From assembly GCF_030548295.1 (NCBI RefSeq), contig NZ_JAUOSB010000002.1:64001-128000 (forward strand): 64,000 nucleotides of DNA. The letters run 5' to 3'. Shown in pieces: positions 29,517-37,149 of this stretch. A program made the translations under genes and the position numbers. The DNA comes from Wenyingzhuangia sp. 2_MG-2023 (GTDB taxonomy: Bacteria > Bacteroidota > Bacteroidia > Flavobacteriales > Flavobacteriaceae). The notes beneath the pieces are model-generated. The model did no database searches. It was not told the origin of the DNA and saw nothing but the letters and a program-made list of their open reading frames with translations. Each line of letters starts with the position of its first letter. Position 1 is the stretch's first letter.

Positions 29517-30044
29517 TTAAGACAGATACATCTCTATCAATCCTGGAGGTGTTTTTAAGACAACACGTTTTCCTTTACGATCAATTTCTTTGATAAACTC
29601 ATCAATCATGGGTATTAAAATCTCTACCCCATTGTTATCTATTTCAAACAAAGCTTGTGCGGTAGAATCATTGATTCCTTTGATCACTCCAAACTCTCCA
29701 TAGTTGACATCAACGGCTGTAAAATTGATTACTTCATGAAAGTAGAACTTATTTCCAGTCAATTTGGGTAAAAAAGCAAGAGGCAAATAAATTCCAGAAT
29801 TCATAATAGCATCCGCATCTTGTTCAGTATCCACAGTTTCAAAACGAACCCTTAGCTGATTTCCTTTTTGAAGCAAACTTTCTTCAATAAAAAATGGAAT
29901 CAAATCTTTGCCGTGTTCGACAAAGACAGATTCCATATCTTGATACAATTCGGGTTCATCGGTATCTAATTTGATAACCACTTCGCCCTTAAAACTGTGT
30001 TTTCTTACGATTTTGCCTAAATAAAAACATTCTTCTTTACGCAT
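29517..30044 (-). CDS. rimM: Ribosome maturation factor RimM
   Basis: This 175-residue protein has an N-terminal RimM barrel (GKIVRKHSFKGEVVIKLDTDEPE) and a C-terminal PRC-barrel (VNYGEFGVIKGIND; ILIPMIDEFI). It binds ribosomal protein S19 during assembly of the 30S head. It lies 21 bases after rpsP, the classical pairing. No trmD follows; trmN6 takes the next position. Confidence 0.94.
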   Translation of the reverse strand: MRKEECFYLGKIVRKHSFKGEVVIKLDTDEPELYQDMESVFVEHGKDLIPFFIEESLLQKGNQLRVRFETVDTEQDADAIMNSGIYLPLAFLPKLTGNKFYFHEVINFTAVDVNYGEFGVIKGINDSTAQALFEIDNNGVEILIPMIDEFIKEIDRKGKRVVLKTPPGLIEMYLS

Positions 30045-30065
30045 AATAAATCGTAGTTTTAAAAA

Positions 30066-30599
30066 TTACTCAGCAGCTTCTTCTGTAGTTTCTTCTGTTG
30101 CATTAGCTTCTGCTTCTGCAGCTTGAGCCTCAGCGATCAATGCAGCTTCTGCTTCTTTAGCAGCGTTTACACGAGCTTCGTTAACAGCTTTTTCAGCATC
30201 TAAAACTTTTGCTTTTGCAGCAGCTTGTTCAGCAGTTAAACCGTCTTTTTTAGCTTGAATTGCAGCTTCTTTTTCAGTAAGCCATGCAGTAAACTTAGCT
30301 TCTGCTTGCTCTTCTGTTAAAGCTCCTTTTTTAACTCCACCTTGTAAGTGTTTTTTTAACAAAACACCTTTAGTAGACAAAATAGTTTTTGCAGTATCTG
30401 TAGGCTGTGCTCCGTTGTCTAACCATTTTACAGAAGCATCAACATCTAATTCAATGATTGCTGGATTGTGGTTTGGGTTGTAAGTTCCTAATTTTTCTAA
30501 GAATTTACCATCTCTTTTAGAACGTGCATCTGCTGCTACTACAAAGTAAAAAGGTTTTCCTTTTTTACCGTGTCTTTGTAATCTAATTTTTACTGACAT
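30066..30599 (-). CDS. rpsP: 30S ribosomal protein S16 with long Ala/Glu-rich tail
   Basis: The first 80 or so residues (MSVKIRLQRHGKKGKPFYFV, then LEKLGTYNPNHNP) are canonical S16, a small-subunit assembly protein. The remaining residues, to 177, form a low-complexity helical extension of Ala, Glu and Lys (about residues 110-177). Such tails are common on S16 in Bacteroidota. The gene leads the rimM-trmN6-DUF423 series. Its leader contains a promoter box and a small hairpin. Confidence 0.95.
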   Translation of the reverse strand: MSVKIRLQRHGKKGKPFYFVVAADARSKRDGKFLEKLGTYNPNHNPAIIELDVDASVKWLDNGAQPTDTAKTILSTKGVLLKKHLQGGVKKGALTEEQAEAKFTAWLTEKEAAIQAKKDGLTAEQAAAKAKVLDAEKAVNEARVNAAKEAEAALIAEAQAAEAEANATEETTEEAAE

Positions 30600-30612
30600 A
30601 ATTTAAAATTGT

Positions 30613-30629
30613 GTAGGTTCACGACCTAC
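30613..30629 (-). promoter_or_regulatory. Leader hairpin in the rpsP mRNA
   Basis: GTAGGT and ACCTAC pair across a five-base loop inside the predicted leader, 14 bases before the rpsP ATG. There is no T-run, so it is not a terminator. It could be an autoregulatory protein-binding site, but this is inference. Confidence 0.4.
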
Positions 30630-30649
30630 GTTATTAATTTTTAAGTGTG

Positions 30650-30657
30650 CAAATATA
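30650..30657 (-). promoter_or_regulatory. -7 promoter box for rpsP
   Basis: TATATTTG on the minus strand matches TAnnTTTG and predicts a start near 30643 and a leader of about 43 bases. The -33 element is unclear. Confidence 0.5.
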
Positions 30658-30694
30658 CAAATATTATTTTTGCTATGATCTACTCCTATTGAAA

Positions 30695-32536
30695 TTATTT
30701 TTCAACAACTACTTGTTCTTTAGCTAAAGGTTCTCCTATATAAACCAGTTTAAAATCTTTACCTATCGTAATGGTTTGATTTGCGGCTGCTATTACGTAC
30801 ATTTCTCCTTTTTCATCCGCTACAAATAGAGGAATGGTATTGGGTTGTTCTATTAACAATTGCTTTTTGTGTATAAAATCTTCTTGAGATATAATTTTAA
30901 CTTCATTTACTTGCGGGTATTCACGGATCAATTCGCTAAACTTGATAAAATCATCATACAAAGACAAAAAGTTGCTACTATCCTCTCTTTCTCCACTACT
31001 CAATTCTGTTTCAGAAACAAATCGGAAAGCAGAAGAGCTATCTATTCTTTTGCTAAAACTCTCTATAGCGTGTTTGTTCACCTTTTTACTGCCAGTAAGT
31101 GCCAATAAATAGCCTATGTCGTTAAACTCTATATTATCTATAACTTCATCTGAAAACACATCAACAACATCTGCATTCAATCCCATTTGTTGAGCCAATT
31201 CAATTTTATCTGCGTTGTTATCAATCAAAACAACATATCTATTTTTCTCTTCTAAATATTTAGCAATTACCCTAGAAACTTCAGATGCACCTATAATTAA
31301 AATTCCTTTGGATGAACGCATATAAACACCCAACAATCTTGCTACGAATCTTGCTGTAGTAGCATTTAACAATACAGTTCCTAACACTATGAAAAAAACC
31401 AACGGAGTAATATATTCCGCTCCTTCTTCTCCTGTGGCAACCAACTTTAACCCAAATAACGAAGCAATACCAGCTGCTACAATTCCTCTTGGCCCCACCC
31501 AACTTACAAATACTTTTTCTCTAAATTTTAGACCTGAATTCTTCGTGCTTAAAAAAACGCCCAAAGGACGAACCACCAAAATAATGATTCCGAAAAGAGC
31601 CAAGGTTTGCCAGTTATTGATCAAATCAAAATCTTTTACATTCATATTGGCCGACAGTAGAATGAATAAAATAGAAATCAACAAAACACTTAAGGATTCT
31701 TTAAAATCTAATATTTCTTTTAGATGTGGCATGTCTATATTTCCCAGCACCATCCCCATCACCACCACAGACAACAACCCTGATTCGTGAGCAAAAGAAT
31801 CGGAAAGTACAAAAACACCTAAGACATATGCTAGTGTAAAAACATTGAGCAAATACTTGGGCACCATTTGTTTTTTTAGAATGAAATTGAATGTGTGAGC
31901 AAACGTAAATCCAAATGTAGAACCAAACAGTACTATTTTTCCAAATTCTATCAAAGCTGTTTGCGTATAGTCACTTGTATTTTCTATACTGATAAATTCA
32001 AACACCAGAACTGCTACCAAAGCACCAATAGGATCAATTAAAATTCCTTCCCACTTTAAAATGGCTGAGACATCTCTTTTTAAACGTATATTTCTTAGAA
32101 TTGGTGTAATTACGGTAGGACCTGTAACAATGATTAAGGATGAAAATAAAAATGAAATAGACCAATTCAATCCTAATAAATAGTGAACAGCAATACCTGC
32201 ACCAAAAAAAGTAACAAACGTACCTATTGTAATCAATTTGATAATTGCTGGACCTACATTAAAAATTTCTTTTTTCTTTAGTGTCAAACCTCCCTCAAAA
32301 AGAATAATACTGATGGCCAAAGACACAAAAAAGAACAAACTTTCTCCTGCAAAAAGCCCTCTAGTTCCATTCCATACTGGCTCAATCCATTTTTCTCCAT
32401 CATTGGTAATAAATGTGGATATAGGCCCTACAATCAGACCAATCAATATCAATGGTAAAATGGCTGGAAGTTTTAATTTCCATGCAAACCATTGAGCCAA
32501 AATTCCTAAAATGATAATACCCGCTAATTCTACCAT
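30695..32536 (-). CDS. Cation:proton antiporter (CPA1/NhaP-like) with RCK/TrkA-N domain
   Basis: This is a 613-residue protein. About twelve membrane segments occupy residues 1-390, with an Asp-containing exchanger core (WEGILIDPIGALVAVLVFEF). A cytoplasmic NAD-binding TrkA-N/RCK domain follows (GILIIGASEVSRVIAKYLEE, then VVLIDNNADKIELAQQMG, about residues 405-520), and then a tail. It should exchange Na+ or K+ for protons under nucleotide control. I moved the start from a TTG at 32542 to the ATG at 32536. A terminator separates it from rseP upstream. Confidence 0.88.
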   Translation of the reverse strand: MVELAGIIILGILAQWFAWKLKLPAILPLILIGLIVGPISTFITNDGEKWIEPVWNGTRGLFAGESLFFFVSLAISIILFEGGLTLKKKEIFNVGPAIIKLITIGTFVTFFGAGIAVHYLLGLNWSISFLFSSLIIVTGPTVITPILRNIRLKRDVSAILKWEGILIDPIGALVAVLVFEFISIENTSDYTQTALIEFGKIVLFGSTFGFTFAHTFNFILKKQMVPKYLLNVFTLAYVLGVFVLSDSFAHESGLLSVVVMGMVLGNIDMPHLKEILDFKESLSVLLISILFILLSANMNVKDFDLINNWQTLALFGIIILVVRPLGVFLSTKNSGLKFREKVFVSWVGPRGIVAAGIASLFGLKLVATGEEGAEYITPLVFFIVLGTVLLNATTARFVARLLGVYMRSSKGILIIGASEVSRVIAKYLEEKNRYVVLIDNNADKIELAQQMGLNADVVDVFSDEVIDNIEFNDIGYLLALTGSKKVNKHAIESFSKRIDSSSAFRFVSETELSSGEREDSSNFLSLYDDFIKFSELIREYPQVNEVKIISQEDFIHKKQLLIEQPNTIPLFVADEKGEMYVIAAANQTITIGKDFKLVYIGEPLAKEQVVVEK

Positions 32537-32588
32537 AAACAAAGCAACTTAATTAATTTGAAAAATAAGAATTTTTATGACTAATCCA

Positions 32589-32627
32589 CAAAAAAAGAGG
32601 TGTTCTTACTAAATAAAAACACCTCCC
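32589..32627 (-). terminator. Terminator of rseP
   Basis: On the minus strand GAGGTGTTTTTA...AAGAACACCTC forms an interrupted stem followed by seven T residues, in the gap before the antiporter gene. Confidence 0.8.
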
Positions 32628-32648
32628 ATTCAAAAAATATATTTTCTA

Positions 32649-33977
32649 TTACAACCAGCTCATCACCAATTTGTACAAATCATTTCCGTTTGCAAAAGCC
32701 AACAATGATAATAACAGTACAAACCCCGTAATTTGTGCGTATTCTAAAAATTTATCTCCAGGTTTTCTTCCTGTAATCATTTCATACAAGGTAAACACAA
32801 CGTGTCCTCCGTCCAATGCAGGAATTGGTAACAAGTTCATAAACCCTAGCATGATAGATAAAAAGGCTGTGTTTGTCCAAAATATCTGCCAATCCCAAAC
32901 AGGTTTGAAAATTTTAGCAATGGAAATGAATCCTCCCATACTGCTCGCTCCTTTTTTAGTAAACACATATTTAAACTGAGCCATGTAATCTTTTAACGTC
33001 CAATATGCGGCTGTAGAACCTCTAGAAATACTTTCTCCAAAACTATATGTTTTGTGTTCTATATCTACAACTTCTTCTGGTACAAATACAGGCATTACTC
33101 CTATTTTTCCTTCTTCTGGAACAACGGTCAAATTCACCAAACTTCCATTTCTATTGACAACAACTTCTAAAGCTGTGTTTTCTGCTTGTTTGATTTTAGA
33201 AGTAAAATCTGACCAGTATGGAGTTTCTATTCCATTTACAGAAACTACTTTATCGTTCTTTAAAAAACCAGATTTTAAAGCTGGCATATCTGCAAAAACG
33301 GAATCAATCACTGCAGGAAATAAAGGAGAAAAAGGCTCTAAAATATTTAGTTGCCACATTTCTTTTCCTATATTTTCTGGAATATTTACAACCTCTGTAG
33401 TTCCATCAGCATGTAAAACCTCAATGATTTTTACATCTCTTAAAAACAGATACTTGCTAACTTTTAATGCATTTTCTAATGGTTTTCCGTCAATACTTAA
33501 AAAAGTATCTCCTTTTCTAAATCCATATTGTTCAAAGTGTTCATTTACGGCAAATCCATTCTTAACTCCTTTGGGTGCTACCAACTCTTCTCCCCACACA
33601 GAAAAGACCATAATATATATGAATAATCCTAAAATAAAATTTACAATTACTCCTCCCAACATAATGATCAAACGTTGCCACGCTGGTTTGGATCTAAACT
33701 CCCAAGGCTGTGCTGGTTGTTGCATTTGCTCGGTATCCATGCTTTCGTCAATCATACCCGAAATTTTCACGTACCCTCCTAATGGAATCCAACCGATACC
33801 GTAAACTGTTTCACCAACTTTTTTCTTAACTAGCGAAAATTTATAATCAAAAAACAAATAGAATTTTTCAACTCTTGTCTTGAATAGTTTTGCAGGAATA
33901 AAATGTCCCAATTCGTGTAATACTATCAACAATGAAAGGCTTAACAAAAACTGCCCTGCAATAATTAAATTCTCCAT
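32649..33977 (-). CDS. rseP: RIP zinc metalloprotease, site-2 protease family
   Basis: This 442-residue inner-membrane protease cuts substrates within the membrane, typically anti-sigma factors in envelope stress signalling. The zinc motif HELGH is at residues 21-25 in the first membrane helix. The third ligand region is NLLPIPALDGGHVVF near residue 390. PDZ-like segments lie between (GFRKGDTFLSIDGKPLENA and GFLKNDKVVSVNGIETPYW). The gene stands alone, with its own promoter box and terminator. Confidence 0.93.
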   Translation of the reverse strand: MENLIIAGQFLLSLSLLIVLHELGHFIPAKLFKTRVEKFYLFFDYKFSLVKKKVGETVYGIGWIPLGGYVKISGMIDESMDTEQMQQPAQPWEFRSKPAWQRLIIMLGGVIVNFILGLFIYIMVFSVWGEELVAPKGVKNGFAVNEHFEQYGFRKGDTFLSIDGKPLENALKVSKYLFLRDVKIIEVLHADGTTEVVNIPENIGKEMWQLNILEPFSPLFPAVIDSVFADMPALKSGFLKNDKVVSVNGIETPYWSDFTSKIKQAENTALEVVVNRNGSLVNLTVVPEEGKIGVMPVFVPEEVVDIEHKTYSFGESISRGSTAAYWTLKDYMAQFKYVFTKKGASSMGGFISIAKIFKPVWDWQIFWTNTAFLSIMLGFMNLLPIPALDGGHVVFTLYEMITGRKPGDKFLEYAQITGFVLLLSLLAFANGNDLYKLVMSWL

Positions 33978-34005
33978 GTAATCTCTAATTCTTTTTTAAG
34001 TCGCA

Positions 34006-34013
34006 CAAATGTA
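34006..34013 (-). promoter_or_regulatory. -7 promoter box for rseP
   Basis: TACATTTG on the minus strand matches the consensus, 28 bases before the rseP ATG. Confidence 0.5.
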
Positions 34014-34065
34014 CAATTTTATTATGTGTTCCACTTTTTTTAGCTAAAGTTTCTGAAACGCTTTG

Positions 34066-34073
34066 TAACTTTG
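34066..34073 (+). promoter_or_regulatory. -7 promoter box for the SCO1-family gene
   Basis: TAACTTTG matches TAnnTTTG, 14 bases before the ATG at 34088, giving a very short leader. Confidence 0.45.
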
Positions 34074-34087
34074 CTAAAAGTATTCTT

Positions 34088-34759
34088 ATGAGTCAAAATT
34101 TCTTTTCCAAATCCAAATACACCTTTATTGCAATGGGTGTGCTATCCATAATTATCATTTCTTACTTATACCACCTCAACCACAAAGCAAAATCTCTGCC
34201 AATTTACAATCCTATAGATATCAATCCTAAATTGGTTGATGAAAGCCTTTTAAACAAGTCTAAGAATCATACTATTGGTGATTTTAAATTGATAGATCAA
34301 GACGGAAACACGGTAACTCCAAAAGATTTTGAAAATAAAATTTATGTTGCTGATTTTTTCTTTGCTCGTTGCGAATCTATTTGTCCTATAATGACTGACA
34401 ATATGGCGATTTTACAAAACATTTTTATAGATGAACCTAAGCTAAAATTTATATCACATTCCGTAACTCCTATAATGGACAGCGTTCCTGTTTTAAAAAC
34501 TTATGCTGAAATTCATGGAGCTATTTCTGGAAAATGGCACATCACCACTGGGGATAAAAAAGAAATTTACAATTTGGCTCGTAAAAATTATTTTGCTGTT
34601 TTGGACGAAGGAGATGGAGGAGCACAAGATTTTATTCACACGGAGCAGTTTATATTGATTGATACTCAAAAAAGGATTCGTGGCTTTTACGATGGAACCG
34701 ATTCCAAAGAAATAGAACTACTAACTGCCGATATACAAACGTTGCTAAACGAGCACTAA
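34088..34759 (+). CDS. SCO1/SenC-family copper protein
   Basis: This 223-residue thioredoxin-fold protein has one N-terminal membrane anchor (about residues 11-30). The copper-binding Cys-x3-Cys is at C95 and C99 (ARCESICPIM) and the conserved histidine is H184 (DFIHTEQF). Such proteins deliver copper to, or reduce thiols of, the CuA site of cytochrome c oxidase, or buffer redox state in the periplasm. No oxidase genes are nearby. It is transcribed alone. Confidence 0.9.
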   Translation: MSQNFFSKSKYTFIAMGVLSIIIISYLYHLNHKAKSLPIYNPIDINPKLVDESLLNKSKNHTIGDFKLIDQDGNTVTPKDFENKIYVADFFFARCESICPIMTDNMAILQNIFIDEPKLKFISHSVTPIMDSVPVLKTYAEIHGAISGKWHITTGDKKEIYNLARKNYFAVLDEGDGGAQDFIHTEQFILIDTQKRIRGFYDGTDSKEIELLTADIQTLLNEH

Positions 34760-34763
34760 AAAA

Positions 34764-34800
34764 ACACCCCCTTTTACTCATTTGATAAAAGGGGGTGAAA
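34764..34800 (-). terminator. Strong hairpin, likely terminator of the minus-strand HD operon
   Basis: CACCCCCTTTTA and TAAAAGGGGGTG form a 12-bp stem. The T-run is on the minus strand, so it best serves the HD/5-FCL operon although it directly follows the SCO1 gene. A second hairpin (ACCATTACT/AGTGATGGT, 34828-34854) lies between it and the HD gene. Confidence 0.7.
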
Positions 34801-34873
34801 ATTGCTATGAAAAAACTCGAGACCATTACTCTAGTACTCTAGTGATGGTTTTGTCGAAATAAACAAGAGCTTC

Positions 34874-35533
34874 TTACAGCAATCCATTCCACTCATCGTA
34901 AAATTGTTTTAAATACACCTCCATAAACTCATGTCTTTGCGCTGCTATGTTGACTCCAGTAGCAGTATTCATTCTGTTTTTTAGCAACAATAGTTTTTCA
35001 TAAAAATGATTGATGGTAGGTGCCGTACTTTTCTTATACTCTTCTTTGGTCATGTTCAAATCTGGAGCTATTTCAGGATTGTACATGGTTCTATTTTTAA
35101 ACCCTCCATAATTAAAAGCTCTTGCAATTCCTATAGCACCAATGGCATCTAAACGATCTGCATCTTGTACAATATCCAATTCTTTAGAAGTAAATTTCTG
35201 ATTCTCGTGACCACCTTTGAAAGAAATATTTTCGATGATTTTCACCACATGTTCTATAACATCCTTCTCAACTTGCTGAGATTTTAAAAAAGTTCTTGCT
35301 ACGTTTGGCCCCACTTCTTCATCTCCGCCATGAAATTTAGAGTCAGCAATATCATGCAATAAAGCCCCTAAACTAACCACTTCTAAATTGCACTCTTCCG
35401 TTTTAGCAATCAATAGACTATTTTTATAAACTCGTTCTATATGAAACCAATCGTGTCCGCCTTCTGCATCTTTAAGTTGTTCTTTCACAAAAACAATTGT
35501 GTTCTTAATCAAATTACTTGCTCTTAAATTCAT
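34874..35533 (-). CDS. HD domain phosphohydrolase
   Basis: This 219-residue metal-dependent phosphohydrolase of the HD superfamily has H31, the His-Asp pair H60-D61 (ALLHDIADSKF) and a later aspartate in IVQDADRLDAIGA. It resembles the YedJ-type group, whose substrate is not established. Its start overlaps the end of the 5-FTHF cyclo-ligase gene by 20 bases, so they are translated as a pair. Confidence 0.87.
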   Translation of the reverse strand: MNLRASNLIKNTIVFVKEQLKDAEGGHDWFHIERVYKNSLLIAKTEECNLEVVSLGALLHDIADSKFHGGDEEVGPNVARTFLKSQQVEKDVIEHVVKIIENISFKGGHENQKFTSKELDIVQDADRLDAIGAIGIARAFNYGGFKNRTMYNPEIAPDLNMTKEEYKKSTAPTINHFYEKLLLLKNRMNTATGVNIAAQRHEFMEVYLKQFYDEWNGLL

Positions 35534-36086
35534 ATATTTTATTTGGGGTTACACAATAATCAAGAGCTACATCTCTTGAAATCACATCTTCTATATTCTC
35601 TTCTGCTTCAAAAAAAGACAAACCTACTTTTAGGGTTTCTGGCTTGCATTTGCTTAAAAACCCATCGTAAAAACCTTTTCCATACCCAACTCTATTTCCC
35701 TGATCATCAAATGCTAATAATGGAATAAACACAACATCAATCATATCTTCTGGAACAGATAAACCGTTGGTAGGCTCAGGAATTCCGTACGAATTAACAG
35801 CCAATTTGGTGTTGTCTGTTAATAAAAAATGAGACAACTCATTTGTTTTAAAATTAGACTTAGAAACCACAACTTCTTTATTTTTGGCAAATAGAATGTG
35901 TAGTATTTGTTCTGTATCTACTTCTTTTTTGTCCTGAATACTTAAAAACAAATGGTAATAGGTTTGGTCCCATATATTCAATTTCAGCAGTTGATTTGCT
36001 ATTTGAATACTTTTATTCTCAACAACTTCCAGACTGAAATCATCTCTGAGCTGACTGTATTTTTTTCTTAGCTTGTTTTTATTCAT
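35514..36086 (-). CDS. 5-formyltetrahydrofolate cyclo-ligase
   Basis: This 190-residue enzyme converts 5-formyl-THF to 5,10-methenyl-THF with ATP, returning an inactive folate to the one-carbon pool. The N-terminal basic segment RKKYSQLRDDF and the nucleotide/folate motif DDQGNRVGYGKGFYDGFL (near residues 129-146) are characteristic. It is the first gene of a two-gene unit with the HD hydrolase. Confidence 0.92.
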   Translation of the reverse strand: MNKNKLRKKYSQLRDDFSLEVVENKSIQIANQLLKLNIWDQTYYHLFLSIQDKKEVDTEQILHILFAKNKEVVVSKSNFKTNELSHFLLTDNTKLAVNSYGIPEPTNGLSVPEDMIDVVFIPLLAFDDQGNRVGYGKGFYDGFLSKCKPETLKVGLSFFEAEENIEDVISRDVALDYCVTPNKIYEFKSK

Positions 36087-36150
36087 TTTGAAAAACTTTG
36101 AAAAGCAAAATTAACAATTAATATTTCCTAAAATTGATTAATTTCACATC

Positions 36151-37149
36151 ATGATATTAGTTACTGGAGGAACAGGATTGGTAGGTGCACATCTACTTTA
36201 CAAATTATGCAAGCAACATGATGAAATTGTGGCTACTTATAGAAATGAAGACTCACAAAAACACACAAAAGAAATTTTTAAGTTGTACGGTGATTGCTCC
36301 CATTACCACAAAATTATTTGGAGAAACGCGGATGTTACAGATATTCCTGCACTAGAAATAGCTTTTCAAGACATTACACTGGTGTACCACGCAGCAGCCA
36401 TGGTTTCCTTCAACCCAAAAGACGATGTACAACTTAGGAAAGTTAATATTGAAGGTACTGCCAATATTGTCAACCTCTGTTTGTCTAATCAAATACAAAA
36501 ACTATGTTTTGTAAGTTCCATAGCTACCTTGTCTAAAAAACCAGGAATAAAAATAGTTGATGAATCTTGCGAATGGAATCCTGAAGAAGACCACAGCGAT
36601 TATAGCATTTCTAAATTTGGTGCTGAAATGGAAATTTGGAGAGGTGCACAAGAGGGATTACCAGTTGTAATTGTCAATCCTGGAGTAATTTTTGGATTTG
36701 GAATGTGGCACGCAAATACTAGTAAATTATTTGTTCAAATAAAAAATAAATTCCCTTTTTACACCAAAGGAGTTACTGGAGTTGTAGCTGTAAACGATGT
36801 GACCAAAGCGATGATTCAATTGATGGAAAGTACAATTCAGAATCAACGTTTTGTCTTGGTTACACAAAACATTTCTTTTAAAAATCTTTTTGATTTGATT
36901 GCAGAAAAGTTACAAGTTTCTCCTCCTCGATTTTACGCACCAAAAGGTTTGACAGAAATTCTGTGGAGAATTAATAGTTTTCTTTCTTTTTTATCGTTTT
37001 ATAAAATCGACAATCTTTTAAACAAATACAGCTCAAGATCTGCACACAACCAAACGAATTATAGTGGAAATAATATCAAAAGGAGTATAGATTTCACCTA
37101 TACTCCTTTTGATATTTCAATTCAAGAAATTGCTGATAAATTATCTTAA
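36151..37149 (+). CDS. NAD-dependent epimerase/dehydratase family protein
   Basis: This 332-residue extended short-chain dehydrogenase has the nucleotide motif VTGGTGLVGAHLL at residues 4-16. The catalytic Tyr-x3-Lys is in DYSISKFGAE near residue 150, with a serine in CFVSSIATLS. The family includes sugar-nucleotide epimerases and dihydroflavonol reductase-like enzymes, so the substrate is not predictable. Its last nine bases overlap the end of the convergent LysM gene. Confidence 0.85.
   Translation: MILVTGGTGLVGAHLLYKLCKQHDEIVATYRNEDSQKHTKEIFKLYGDCSHYHKIIWRNADVTDIPALEIAFQDITLVYHAAAMVSFNPKDDVQLRKVNIEGTANIVNLCLSNQIQKLCFVSSIATLSKKPGIKIVDESCEWNPEEDHSDYSISKFGAEMEIWRGAQEGLPVVIVNPGVIFGFGMWHANTSKLFVQIKNKFPFYTKGVTGVVAVNDVTKAMIQLMESTIQNQRFVLVTQNISFKNLFDLIAEKLQVSPPRFYAPKGLTEILWRINSFLSFLSFYKIDNLLNKYSSRSAHNQTNYSGNNIKRSIDFTYTPFDISIQEIADKLS
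37078..37110. terminator. Terminator-like hairpin inside the epimerase coding sequence
   Basis: AAAAGGAGTATAG and CTATACTCCTTTT are perfect complements around a seven-base loop, with T4 at the 3' end on either strand. It lies 31 bases past the stop codon of the minus-strand LysM gene but within the last codons of the epimerase, which shares this DNA. Confidence 0.7.

Noticed and set aside
31389-31790. 133-residue plus-strand frame
   Set aside because: It is antisense to the well-supported antiporter gene and shows no family features.
33052-33804. 250-residue plus-strand frame
   Set aside because: It lies wholly antisense to rseP, which has all its catalytic motifs; the frame has no recognisable domain.
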